Assembly: GCA_937902395.1 (NCBI GenBank)
Contig: CALGTV010000077.1
Coordinates: 1 to 39,940, forward strand
Direction: 5' to 3'
Origin: an uncultured Ruminococcus sp.
GTDB lineage: Bacteria; Bacillota; Clostridia; Oscillospirales; Ruminococcaceae
Length of the DNA stretch: 39,940 bases
How positions within the stretch are numbered: position 1 is the first letter of the stretch; every line of letters starts with the position of its first letter. Made by a program: the position numbers and the translations under genes. A model generated the notes under the pieces. The model did not search any database. It saw only the letters and a list, made by a program, of their open reading frames with translations, and had not been told where the DNA came from. Positions 23,945 through 33,200 of the stretch are shown piece after piece.

Positions 23945-26900
23945 TCTCCTTCTTCAGTTTTACTATTTATGTCTGTATCAAGCTCAAACGCAACAGTTTT
24001 GCCCTTGAGCGTTGTTATAACGTTCTCAGATCGATAACGACTCCAGAACAGACCTTTGTCATAGCACTCACCCTGCTTAAGGAAATCGACCTCGTCTTTG
24101 TCGCAGCTGAAATAGTTAGCCGCGCGTTTGAGATCGTCTGCCTTTGGGTGGTAGCTGCGTAATCTTCCGCAGTTGCCTACAACCTTACCGAACTGAATGT
24201 TGGGATCAGGGAATGACTGGGATGCCAGAAGCATCGTGATATTGTGCTTACCACCCTTACGGAGCAGGACGTTGACAGTTCCTTTTTCATGAAGGTAAAG
24301 ATCCTGCGCCTCATCTATAATGACTGAATACTTCTCACATGGGTGACACTGTTTGTAAGTGTAGAGGCTCTCCAACATTATGTCGATGATTTCTGAACCC
24401 TTACCAACGCTGTCAGCACCTGTTGAGATAACAACTATTGGCTTACCCTGTTCCTTCAGGAATTCGCCCCAGCTATTTTTGTTCTGCGGTGTATCCTCAA
24501 GTTCATCAAGGACAGCCTGAAGTTTACAGCGGAGTTTTTTGTGAGCCTCATCTAAATACGGTTCTCCCTCCTCATTATATTGAACGATATACTGAAGAAT
24601 ATCAAATATAGTTATATCTGGATTTTTCTTCATATCGTACAGCATACTCTTAACTGCATTCTTAAGGATCTGCTCCTGATAGTTGCCGAGACTTCTTGTC
24701 ATCATTGCATATATTCTCGTGATGCGCTCCTTCTTTTCCTTGTAAGTTAAACTTCCGCGACAATCAAGCAGATTTACAGGAACACCGTTTTCGTAAACGT
24801 TCCAGAAAGTGAAGTATTTCATTCTGAGCTCCTTGCCAATGTGCTTATCGACCTCTGCCACGGAGGAACCACCAGTCTGATCTAATATGATGACGGCATC
24901 TGAACCTTCTGCTTCGACTTTCTGAATTGCTCTATTTGTTAATGCGAACGTCTTTCCCGAGCGTGTGTAGCCGAAGTATACCTCATGGAGGTTATCGTCA
25001 TCATCAGGCTTAAAGACATAGCCTGCTGCTTTTGTGCCGTCTTTATCATAAAGCACAGGCACAAAGTCCTCAGGGTATTCTCCAACATTGAACCAGTACT
25101 CGTTGTCGATGATATCGTCAACATATGCCTTTGCCTCAGCGTTAATCACCGATCTTGAGTATGAGAATACCTCAACATCCTCAAAAACTCCAGCTTCATA
25201 CGCTACTTTCAACTTGCGTTTGTTGGTGTGCTTGCCCTTCAATAAACCTTTTGCGTTTAAATGTTTATTCATTTTCGTAACACTCCTTGTTGATACTTGT
25301 GGTATGATGATATTTTTAATTGTGTCATCACTCATGTTGATGGACTTGTCCTCTTCTCTAATAAATGCGGTATGACCGTCTTCTTTATAATACGGCGGTC
25401 CTGTTTGCTTAGCTATCTTAAGCTCTCCGTTAAGAATAGCATTGCTGACAGCCGACTTGAACTCACAGCATGTAGAATCGCTCATCGATAATCTCGATGT
25501 AGCTTCCGTTCTAAACCAGTGTATGATAGACTGCATCTCGATATCGCTTATGATATGCAATTTACTAAGGATATGAGCGGTTGCTAACGTCATAATCATG
25601 GAGTCAGTAACCTCTGTATTTTTGAAGCTAGTAACAACACCGCGAGCAAACTTGATTCCTTCGCAGACAAGCTGTTTTGTTGCATCAGGGTTACGCCCAG
25701 CGAACTCGATAAGTGCATAATCGAGCATACCAGCAAAACGCTGGATTATTTCGATATTCTTGGTATCAAGGCTCAATTCACATGTAGTATAATACGCTGG
25801 AAAATCCTCTGGAAAAGAGCCAGGGGAATCTGTAAGCATGACAAAGAACTTGCGAGTGTTATCCTCTATGCCGTTAGTCCTGTTGAGATTCTCATATATC
25901 GCCTTAAGACCGTTATGTATACTTCTACTATCGTCGATAATGCCAGATGAAGACAGCACAACCGTTGAATCATTGGAGGTTTCAAAGTATGTTCTGATTC
26001 TAGAAATACGCTCAGAAATACTTGAAGTAACAGTTGTTTTGTAGTTCTGACGTTTAGTAAGTGCAACACACGCTTCTTTTGCAGACTCGGAATTATATAC
26101 CGCGACAAAGCCTCTGTCGGGACGCAATCCCTCTGCTTCGTAAAATGGAAGCAAGCAAGTTGATGTACGTATTGTTGTCAACAGTTTCGCCTCCATATTA
26201 TTGGGCAAAGCTGCGCTGTACATAGCCGATATTACCTCGAGTGGAAGCTCGTGATGAATGAGCTTATGCCCTCTTACTTCTGTGGGAAACAGTTCTTCAA
26301 GTCCAGGAATCACCGATTCAGAAGAGATGTAGATCGAATCACCGCTCTGAAGCTTTACCCAACCAGCATGCTTCGGAATTGTGAGAAAGAGCTTGCAGGG
26401 GCATTCACGTATAGCACGCAGGAAAGCTTCATAAATTATCCTGGCATCTGCCTTTAATCCTTTTCTTAAAAAGCGTGTCTGCTTCCTGAAGGATTCATAG
26501 CTGATGTCTCCACCCGGAAATATCAAAGGCTTTTTTTCGCCCTTGAGTGTCACGATTATGTTCTCACAACGTCCAATGCCTTGGGGATTAGCAATCAAAA
26601 CAGATGTCGGGTCACAGATGCAGATAAACTTCCTCTTCCCGGTATTTCTGTCCTGTTCCTGCCACTCAAGCGAGTAGGCATTCCTGATAAGCATTTTTTC
26701 CTCGTAAAGAGGATCAGTAGCCACAGAATTAGGAATGAAATCCGAAGGTTGAAGTTCAAGTCCGCCGACAGTAAATGTCTCACTGATAAGTGGTGAGGAA
26801 GCTGAGATTTTCATTCCTTCCTTGTGGAGCCCCTCTTCCTGCAACTGCTTAAGTACCTCAAGCTGATAATCTCCCTTTTTAGCTTCAAGTATACCTTCAG

Positions 26901-27030
26901 CCTTGCTTTCAGCTATTTTCTGTGCTTTTTCCTCGATTTCTTCTTCGTGCTTTTTGATAAGGTCATGCCTATCCAGCGGATCAGGAACTTTATCAAAAGC
27001 CATGTCTTCAAACGTGTTTGTGTTTGACAT
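23932..27030 (-). CDS. Large HerA/VirB4-like P-loop ATPase of the mobile element
   Basis: A 1032-residue protein. The C-terminal ~400 residues are a DNA- or protein-pumping ATPase of the HerA/FtsK/VirB4 group: Walker A G-Y-T-R-S-G-K-T near residue 688, Walker B Y-S-V-I-I-D-E-A-Q-D near 903, then L-A-S-Q-S-F as in VirB4/TraD sensor motifs. The N-terminal ~620 residues are not recognised with confidence; their strand-helix pattern may hide a second, degenerate RecA-like or DUF927-like region. A charged helix occupies residues 15-65. No relaxase or other transfer gene is in view, so the job may be element mobilisation, replication or defence. AAGGAG precedes the start. Confidence 0.8.
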   Translation of the reverse strand: MSNTNTFEDMAFDKVPDPLDRHDLIKKHEEEIEEKAQKIAESKAEGILEAKKGDYQLEVLKQLQEEGLHKEGMKISASSPLISETFTVGGLELQPSDFIPNSVATDPLYEEKMLIRNAYSLEWQEQDRNTGKRKFICICDPTSVLIANPQGIGRCENIIVTLKGEKKPLIFPGGDISYESFRKQTRFLRKGLKADARIIYEAFLRAIRECPCKLFLTIPKHAGWVKLQSGDSIYISSESVIPGLEELFPTEVRGHKLIHHELPLEVISAMYSAALPNNMEAKLLTTIRTSTCLLPFYEAEGLRPDRGFVAVYNSESAKEACVALTKRQNYKTTVTSSISERISRIRTYFETSNDSTVVLSSSGIIDDSRSIHNGLKAIYENLNRTNGIEDNTRKFFVMLTDSPGSFPEDFPAYYTTCELSLDTKNIEIIQRFAGMLDYALIEFAGRNPDATKQLVCEGIKFARGVVTSFKNTEVTDSMIMTLATAHILSKLHIISDIEMQSIIHWFRTEATSRLSMSDSTCCEFKSAVSNAILNGELKIAKQTGPPYYKEDGHTAFIREEDKSINMSDDTIKNIIIPQVSTRSVTKMNKHLNAKGLLKGKHTNKRKLKVAYEAGVFEDVEVFSYSRSVINAEAKAYVDDIIDNEYWFNVGEYPEDFVPVLYDKDGTKAAGYVFKPDDDDNLHEVYFGYTRSGKTFALTNRAIQKVEAEGSDAVIILDQTGGSSVAEVDKHIGKELRMKYFTFWNVYENGVPVNLLDCRGSLTYKEKKERITRIYAMMTRSLGNYQEQILKNAVKSMLYDMKKNPDITIFDILQYIVQYNEEGEPYLDEAHKKLRCKLQAVLDELEDTPQNKNSWGEFLKEQGKPIVVISTGADSVGKGSEIIDIMLESLYTYKQCHPCEKYSVIIDEAQDLYLHEKGTVNVLLRKGGKHNITMLLASQSFPDPNIQFGKVVGNCGRLRSYHPKADDLKRAANYFSCDKDEVDFLKQGECYDKGLFWSRYRSENVITTLKGKTVAFELDTDINSKTEEGDEQP

Positions 27031-27069
27031 ATTGATTCTCCTTAAATATATTTAGATGCCTGTCGATAT

Positions 27070-27118
27070 CAGATTCTTAGGCTCTATGTTCACATTATAA
27101 TATGAATTTAAGAATCTG
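27070..27118. promoter_or_regulatory. Operator-like inverted repeat around the ATPase promoter
   Basis: CAGATTCTTA (27070-27079) and TAAGAATCTG (27109-27118) are a perfect 10-bp inverted repeat. One arm touches the -35 and the other lies just past the transcript start, a common repressor layout. Confidence 0.55.
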
Positions 27119-27122
27119 TCAT
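27094..27122 (-). promoter_or_regulatory. Sigma-A promoter of the ATPase gene
   Basis: Minus strand: ATGACA (27117-27122), 17 bp, TATAAT (27094-27099). Confidence 0.7.
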
Positions 27123-27160
27123 GGTACATTTTGTACTGAATAAAAGGCTAAAAACAGCAA

Positions 27161-27192
27161 AGTCCGTTGCATCTTTTATGATTCAACGGACT
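27161..27192. terminator. Second hairpin downstream of the peptidase gene
   Basis: AGTCCGTTG (27161-27169) pairs perfectly with CAACGGACT (27184-27192). T-tracts are poor; it may be a backup terminator. Confidence 0.4.
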
Positions 27193-27219
27193 CAATTTGC
27201 TATATCTCGGAATAATAAA

Positions 27220-27240
27220 AGGGGGACAATTTGTCCCCCT
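27220..27240 (-). terminator. Terminator of the ImmA-like gene
   Basis: AGGGGGACAA (27220-27229) and TTGTCCCCCT (27231-27240) form a GC-rich perfect stem; on the minus strand TTTTATTATT follows. Confidence 0.75.
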
Positions 27241-27261
27241 ATATATTATTAATTTTATTTC

Positions 27262-29175
27262 TTAACATACAGGAGGGCGAAACGGTGTTAAGCCTTCAGC
27301 TTCAAGATATAAGTCCCACTCCTCTAAAGATGCATTTGTTATAGTAAGTAAATAATCATACATATCATGCTCTTTATTACCTTCAACCAAACTTTTTCCA
27401 GCTTTATTTATCAAATCTTTAGACAACTTGTATTCTAACTTAAGGATGTTGCATATGACCATTATAGCCTCTAATGATGGATTTCTGTGCTTTTTCTTAT
27501 TTGAAGGATCAGTTAAATAACCATCTAAAGTATCTTTTTTCAAATATATTTCATCTGCCATATCAGAAGCTTTAATACTCCTTTCAGCCATATGGAAACG
27601 AAGAGCTTGTTGAAATGTTGTAATATCGTATTCGGTCATTTTAGCAAGGATTTTTTTTACTTTTTTCTTCTCTTCTTTCTTTTTTTCATGAGCTTTACGA
27701 TCGTTAATGCCATCTTCAGTTAACACTCGTTTATTATCTATTTCGGCAGAATATTCTCCATCTTCCAGCTTACATAAACAAGCGATTGTAGAAGGTATAC
27801 TGATCTTGCTAATATCTTTGAGACAAGCTTTAAAAATAAGGCAACATTCATCAGCGTGTTCGCGCCCATAATCAGTAAGCTTGAAACTTATGTTTTTACC
27901 GGCCCAATAAGGCTTAATATACTTTGTATCATTTAAACAGATAACGTACCCTGTATACACGCATATTTTCGACTCTATAAGTTCAGCAAAATCCTTGTTC
28001 TCCCGCAGCAGCCTCTCATAATTTTCACGGTCAATTACAAACGTCTCATTCTCTTTTAATGTGCCCTGTGTAAACGTGAACGGCTTATATGTACAGTCGT
28101 CAACAGTAACAAAAGTTCCATCAGCGTAATCGTATCCCAACTGGCGAATGCGTTCCTTCACTGTCTCTTCAGGAACATTAAAATCCCAAGAGAGTTTATA
28201 TATCATATTCTGATAATAACGTCCGCTGAAAGGTATATCAGTCGGATTATGTACACTTTCATCATTATTATACTCTTCGATAGCCTTCTCAACAAGATGC
28301 TTAGGCATAGCTACACGTATAGCAAGCTCGTTTGCTTGCCACTCTGCATACCAGTAGGCTCTGTCTTTTAGTGACATAGAATCATCAAACACGATAAGTT
28401 TAGATGAGCAGTTCATAAGTTGATAATTGTCGTCAAGAAGCTGACTTATATAAAAATACATTCTGTGCAGGTTCCAATGAACGAGCTCATGAGCAGCTAC
28501 AATAATATCATCATAGCGGTTGTTATGGCTTTTATAATATTCGCTATTGATAAGGATTACATTTGCGGGAATAGGTTCATCAGTGAAGCATTTGTTCATA
28601 TCTCTGATATCGTAAATATCTGCTCTTGATGGTGTGAAGCGTATTTGCCCTAAAACACCATCATCAAGTTTAGCAGGCCACATCTTCAGTTTGAATTTTT
28701 CCTTGATCTCAATAACAGGGAACCAATACTTGTGCTCGGAATCTTTTTTGATTATAGCACATAAAATGCGATGGATTTTTTGTGATTCTTCCTCAAGTGT
28801 ATCACAGGTGATATCAGGTAAACCGAACAATTCAGGAATTTTTTCTTCATGGAGTTCCTTTTCAGAGATCTCTCCTGCGGAGATAAGATTGAGGCCTGAA
28901 AAACCTTTTAATACATTTCCGCTGAATAATATGCTATAATACGCTGAGGAAGCGCTGGCGTTGTTGTTGATGTATACCTCTGCACTTACCTCCATACATA
29001 CCATTGCAGTCGGGAGGATTTCTTCAACACAGCTAACCGTAATTATTGTAATATCTTTTAAGCAAACATTATTTTTAACATCGCTATGAGCTTGGAAATA
29101 TTCATTCGCTTTTTTTAAAATCTCATCTTTCCTATTTAAGCTAAGATAATCCTTTAAGCTTTCATACTGTGCCAT
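27262..29175 (-). CDS. ImmA/IrrE-type metallopeptidase with C-terminal XRE-like domain
   Basis: A 637-residue protein. A zinc-peptidase motif A-A-H-E-L-V-H-W lies near residue 229, with a downstream E-W-Q-A-N-E-L-A-I-R that supplies the third ligand pattern of ImmA/IrrE enzymes. In known systems such peptidases cleave the element's own repressor to release it. Residues ~515-595 look like an XRE-type helix-turn-helix (A-S-D-M-A-D-E-I-Y-L-K-K-D-T-L-D-G-Y-L). A lysine-rich stretch (K-K-K-E-E-K-K-K-V-K-K) links the two. ATG 29175 is chosen because GAGGAGAG stands just before it; the frame is open 30 codons further up. Targets are unknown; regulation of the element is the likeliest role. Confidence 0.8.
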   Translation of the reverse strand: MAQYESLKDYLSLNRKDEILKKANEYFQAHSDVKNNVCLKDITIITVSCVEEILPTAMVCMEVSAEVYINNNASASSAYYSILFSGNVLKGFSGLNLISAGEISEKELHEEKIPELFGLPDITCDTLEEESQKIHRILCAIIKKDSEHKYWFPVIEIKEKFKLKMWPAKLDDGVLGQIRFTPSRADIYDIRDMNKCFTDEPIPANVILINSEYYKSHNNRYDDIIVAAHELVHWNLHRMYFYISQLLDDNYQLMNCSSKLIVFDDSMSLKDRAYWYAEWQANELAIRVAMPKHLVEKAIEEYNNDESVHNPTDIPFSGRYYQNMIYKLSWDFNVPEETVKERIRQLGYDYADGTFVTVDDCTYKPFTFTQGTLKENETFVIDRENYERLLRENKDFAELIESKICVYTGYVICLNDTKYIKPYWAGKNISFKLTDYGREHADECCLIFKACLKDISKISIPSTIACLCKLEDGEYSAEIDNKRVLTEDGINDRKAHEKKKEEKKKVKKILAKMTEYDITTFQQALRFHMAERSIKASDMADEIYLKKDTLDGYLTDPSNKKKHRNPSLEAIMVICNILKLEYKLSKDLINKAGKSLVEGNKEHDMYDYLLTITNASLEEWDLYLEAEGLTPFRPPVC

Positions 29176-29241
29176 AGTACTCTCTCCTCGAAATGATACA
29201 TCATCTATCGTTCGGATCATAAATAACATTTTTTCATTGCA

Positions 29242-29334
29242 ATTACGTTTTTTCAGAAAAATCATATTGCGTTTTTCTCAAAAAGAGGTACTTTTTGAGA
29301 ATTTTTGAATTTCATTTTTTTCAAAAAACGTAAT
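29242..29334 (-). promoter_or_regulatory. Nested inverted repeats in the leader of the ImmA-like gene
   Basis: An outer perfect 12-bp pair, ATTACGTTTTTT (29242-29253) with AAAAAACGTAAT (29323-29334), encloses a perfect 9-bp pair, CTCAAAAAG (29277-29285) with CTTTTTGAG (29291-29299). Both lie between promoter and start codon, so they can fold in the mRNA or act as operators for the XRE-like domain. Confidence 0.6.
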
Positions 29335-29376
29335 CAGTGTGATTTTTTCATTTTTTATAATTATAAGCTAATGGAT

Positions 29377-29392
29377 CCCCGCTCTCGCGGGG
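29377..29392 (-). repeat. GC-rich hairpin with downstream CGAGCT, copy A
   Basis: CCCCGC-TCTC-GCGGGG is a perfect 6-bp stem followed on the plus strand by ACGAGCTC. It is near the 5' end of the ImmA transcript. A similar unit occurs at 39080-39101. Confidence 0.55.
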
Positions 29393-29420
29393 ACGAGCTC
29401 AAACACATTTTGTTACTTAA

Positions 29421-29449
29421 ATTATACCACATATAGGAGTAGAAGTAAA
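29421..29449 (-). promoter_or_regulatory. Sigma-A promoter of the ImmA-like gene
   Basis: Minus strand: TTTACT (29444-29449), 17 bp, TATAAT (29421-29426). It gives a leader of about 240 nt. Confidence 0.7.
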
Positions 29450-29486
29450 TACATATAATATAAAAAAATCACTGTACAAAAGCCGA

Positions 29487-29503
29487 GCCGCCCAGTAGGC
29501 GGC
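29487..29503 (-). terminator. Hairpin after the yolD-like gene
   Basis: GCCGCC (29487-29492) pairs perfectly with GGCGGC (29498-29503) around CAGTA; on the minus strand a short T-containing stretch follows. Confidence 0.5.
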
Positions 29504-29517
29504 CAGCAATAATACAA

Positions 29518-29823
29518 CTAAAAAATGATGTTCTTGCCAAGTAGCTTTAAGGTATAAATGTCATCAAAAGGGACGGCAGTCTTTATGACCTTGGGTCTGC
29601 GGTATGGGGAATTGAACTTGATAACACCTCCTTTGATGTTCGTATATGCATCAATGTCGTAATATTTAATCTTGACTGTTGTACCTACCCTAAGCCTGTT
29701 CAGTGTGTTGGATATAGCCTCAGCTTCATCCTCGCCAAGCTTCTTCCTAGATTCGTTTATACGTCCCTGTATCCTTACCGTTTCATAGAAGCCTTTAAGT
29801 GCGGTAAACGGTGCAATTTGCAT
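29518..29823 (-). CDS. yolD: YolD-like protein, N-terminus probably frameshifted
   Basis: A 101-residue open frame matching YolD-like proteins: A-P-F-T-A-L-K-G-F-Y-E at the start, I-S-N-T-L-N-R-L-R-V-G-T-T-V-K-I-K-Y-Y in the middle, and V-P-F-D-D-I-Y-T-L at the end. YolD genes usually follow a Y-family polymerase gene. The expected start, ATG at 29863 with GGAGG upstream and overlapping the umuC stop, is in another frame; removing one A from the six-A run (29827-29832 on the plus strand) would join them into M-G-N-M-N-K-Q-C-H-A-E-K-A-M-Q-I-A. The gene may therefore be broken or start internally. Confidence 0.75.
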   Translation of the reverse strand: MQIAPFTALKGFYETVRIQGRINESRKKLGEDEAEAISNTLNRLRVGTTVKIKYYDIDAYTNIKGGVIKFNSPYRRPKVIKTAVPFDDIYTLKLLGKNIIF

Positions 29824-29855
29824 AGCTTTTTTCTGCGTGACACTGCTTATTCATA

Positions 29856-30035
29856 TTACCCATTGTGACCTCCTACCATCGTATTGCGCTTTATACCTGT
29901 TGCCTTGTCGAAGAGGTTGAAGCCTTTGAGGAGAGCATTCTTCCCGTATTTGTAACGGATACCGACCATTGCGACCTCAAGCTGCATCTCGTTCTCATTG
30001 TCCTCGTGATAATCGAAATCAGCAGATTGAAGATA
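29856..30035 (-). pseudogene. C-terminal remnant of a UmuC/DinB-type (Y-family) DNA polymerase gene
   Basis: About 55 codons, ending G-I-R-Y-K-Y-G-K-N-A-L-L-K-G-F-N and T-M-V-G-G-H-N-G, match the C-terminus of UvrX/UmuC-type polymerases. Upstream the frame meets stops and the palm and finger domains are missing, so this is a relic. It keeps its normal position, overlapping the yolD start. From 30036 to 30238 I see no gene, only short fragments and a direct repeat. Confidence 0.7.
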
Positions 30036-30144
30036 TACTTCTCATCGCCGTATCCGCATATGCTTCAATGTAGTCCTTGCTGTGCAGTACTGCATACAGA
30101 TAACAAGTGAAGAATTATGTATGATTGAGCAACTGACTTATCTT

Positions 30145-30190
30145 GATAAAAAAGTTACTGATGTTGCTTTTGATAAAAAAGATACTGATG
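30145..30190 (+). repeat. Short direct repeat
   Basis: Two 19-base copies (30145-30163 and 30172-30190), both beginning GATAAAAAAG and ending TACTGATG, differ at one base with a 27-base period. A tiny plus-strand frame (30121-30216) runs through them. Confidence 0.5.
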
Positions 30191-30238
30191 ATTCACACTT
30201 GTGGCGACTGTTGTAAAAGTAAAGAACGATACGAGAAA

Positions 30239-30260
30239 CCGCCCTTGATGTGAAGGGCGG
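30239..30260 (-). terminator. Hairpin after hsdR
   Basis: CCGCCCTT (30239-30246) pairs with AAGGGCGG (30253-30260); the minus-strand flank TTTC is a modest T-tract. It would end the RM operon. Confidence 0.6.
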
Positions 30261-30273
30261 CATTGAATTTAAT

Positions 30274-33200
30274 TTAATTGCTATACTTCTTGAAATTTTC
30301 AGCTTGCTCCATTACCTTCTCGAATACTTCTTCGTCCCACTCAGGCGGGTAACCGTTTTGATAGAGAAGTATCGTTAAATCCATATTAAGCTGATTCTTT
30401 ATATCGTCGCGAGTAGACCAATCCGCAAATTGAGCTTTATTGTCAACCAACTCTTTTATTTTCTTAGCAAGAATAATACACTTATCATCTTCATACTTGA
30501 AGCCGTGATCATCACGAACTTTAACAAGAATATCATAAAAAGCCTTTTCTTCATAAGTGATACCCATTTTTTCAAAAGAAGATTTATCGTCCTGCAAGTC
30601 TTTTAGTATCTGGATAAGCTGATCTGAAAGGTCATTTACGAAATCAGCAACGACCTCGCTTGTAAATACGAGTTTGTCTCTGCTATTATAAGCATCAACT
30701 ACCTGTTTCAACCGTTCATCGAACGCAATAGCCTTTACTTTGTTTGTGCGACCATACGCAGTTATAGCTTTTCGTAACAGCTTCAGCAGTGCGTTAAATC
30801 GTGTTATAGGCATTTTGACTTTTTTCAGCTCATCAAGGAAATATTCGCTGAATAGGTCTATTTGCTTGTTTTCATCAACGATATTTTCTACACCAGTGCA
30901 GGCAATCGCATCACGCACCATATCCTCAACAACTCGGTTCATCGTTTCAGCATCAGGGGCATCGCCCTTTGTTTGCTTGTATATGATAGAACGTATCGCA
31001 AGGTAGAATTGAGCCTTAGCCGTTTCTTCTTCGGTAAGTTCACCGGACGGGAAACATATTGTGTAGGCACTTTTTAGACGGCGAGAAAGCCCCATAAATC
31101 GTGTTTGCAATTCTTTTCCTGATTGAATGTACTCTGCCGCATTGTTAAGGCAATTCAGCCTTTCCAACGGCTCACCATTATAGAATTTCTCCGAATTGAA
31201 GTTTACAAGCAGATCATCTATCAGTTTTAGGTGATTGCGGAATATGCCAAGTGAGATATTAAGTTCATCAATGGGGCTTTCTTGTGGGCTGCCGTAGCGT
31301 TTAACAGCTTCCATCATATCATTTTTGATACCGATATAATCTACCACAAGTCCCTTGTCCTTGCCCTCAAATACACGATTGACACGGGAAATAGTTTGTA
31401 TCAGCGTATGTTTCTGCAAAGGTTTATCAATGTACATCACAGCAAGTGACGGCACATCAAAGCCAGTAATCCACATATCTACCACGATAGCTATTTTGAA
31501 ATTGGAATCATTATTCTTGAATTGCTTATCGAGTTTTTTGCGATATTCCTTATTACCGCAAGCATCAAACAAAACCTTATCATCGTCCTTGCCTTGTGTT
31601 GCTACAAGATTAACTTTCGGCAATGGTAGGAGTTTGTCAAGCTGTTCTTTTGTAAGGGTTTCTTCGTGTTCTGCTTTACGAGGTATGCCCCAATCTTCAC
31701 GAACTGCCAGTATCTCTTGCAAAAGATCATAAGCTATCTGCCTGTCTGAGCATACAATCATTGCTTTCTGCACTATGTCAGGCTTTTCAGCACACAGAGC
31801 ATCGTAATGGTCAGCAATATCAACAGCGAGCTTATGCAGGCGGCTCGGATCACCGAGGATAACTCGCATTTTTGTCATAGCCTTCTTGCTTTCCTCTATC
31901 TGCTCAGGGGTAGAGCCCTGTTCCGAACACGCTTCATAGTACTTCTGTATTGCTTTTGCCTGCTCATCAGAAATTATGACACGGGCAAGACGAGGTTCAT
32001 ATGCGATACGAACGGTAATGCCGTCATCGCTGGACTCTTTCATAGTATAGCTGTCTACCACATCACCGAATACCGCTATTGTTTCATCGATCGGAGTACC
32101 CGTAAATCCACAGTAAGTCGCATTCGGGAAACTTGTCCGCAGATAATGGGCAAATCCGTATGTAGTAAACACGCCCTTATCGGTCTTTTTCAGCTTAGAT
32201 CCAACACCAGTCTGAGTTCTATGTGCTTCATCAGAGATACAAATAATATTGCTTCTCTCGGATAAGAGACCAGTATTTTCGCAGAATTTCTGAATTGTTG
32301 TAATATAAACTCCGCCGCTTGGTCTGTCACCGAGCGTTTTCGCCAAGTCCTCACGGGTTTCAATGCTCCGCACATCTTTCTCGTGTAGATACTTAGTTGC
32401 AGTCACAAACAGCTCTGAGGTCTGTGTATCCAAATCCTCTCTGTCGGCAATGATAACGATCGTAGGATTATTGAATGTTTCATTATCACGTTGCGTAATC
32501 AGACGGGAGAGAAACAGCATAGTATAGGTCTTTCCGCACCCCGTAGCACCGAAATATGTACCGCCCTTGCCGTCACCGTCTGGACGCATATGCAACTTGA
32601 TGTTTTCAAGCATCTTTCTGGCACCGAAGAACTGAGGATAACGGCAGACGATAGCTTCATTTTTAGGGCTATCATCTGGATAGAATACAAAATCACGGAG
32701 CAGAGCAACAACACGATCTTTTGCGAAAGCACCCTCTATCATAGTAAACAGCGAGCTGATACCGTTTGCGACCGTATCGGTATCATTTGCTTTATTCCAA
32801 GCGTAATAATATTCATACGGAGTAAAAATACTGCCCATCCGGGTATTCGCACCGTCACTTATCACCGACAAAAAGCAGTATTTCATCAACTTAGGTATAT
32901 CACGGCAATAGCGGATCGTGATCTGTTTCCAAGCATCGTAAATTGTTGTATCTTCCTCTATTGCTGTCTTGAATTCAAAGATAGCCACAGGAATACCGTT
33001 GATAAACAACAGCATATCAGGACGGCGCAGGTGTTCGCCCTGCACCGAATATTGATTGATTACCTTGAAAATGTTTTTGTCAGGCTCATCGTAGTTGATA
33101 TAGTCAATATGGAGTGCGACTTTTGAAATATCATCACGGGCGAGGTCAAAGCCCTCGTTCACAAGCCTGAATGCTTCACGGTTGCCGAGATACAGCGGAG

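Noticed and set aside
29377..29400. Read on the minus strand, the GC hairpin resembles a type I-E CRISPR repeat.
   Set aside because: Only one copy is present, with no spacer-repeat array and no cas genes in the window.
29865..30110. An 81-residue plus-strand frame.
   Set aside because: It is opposite the umuC remnant, whose family match on the minus strand is clear, and it has no start signal.
30121..30216. A 31-codon plus-strand frame through the direct repeat.
   Set aside because: No ribosome binding site, no recognisable protein, and the repeat itself explains its composition.
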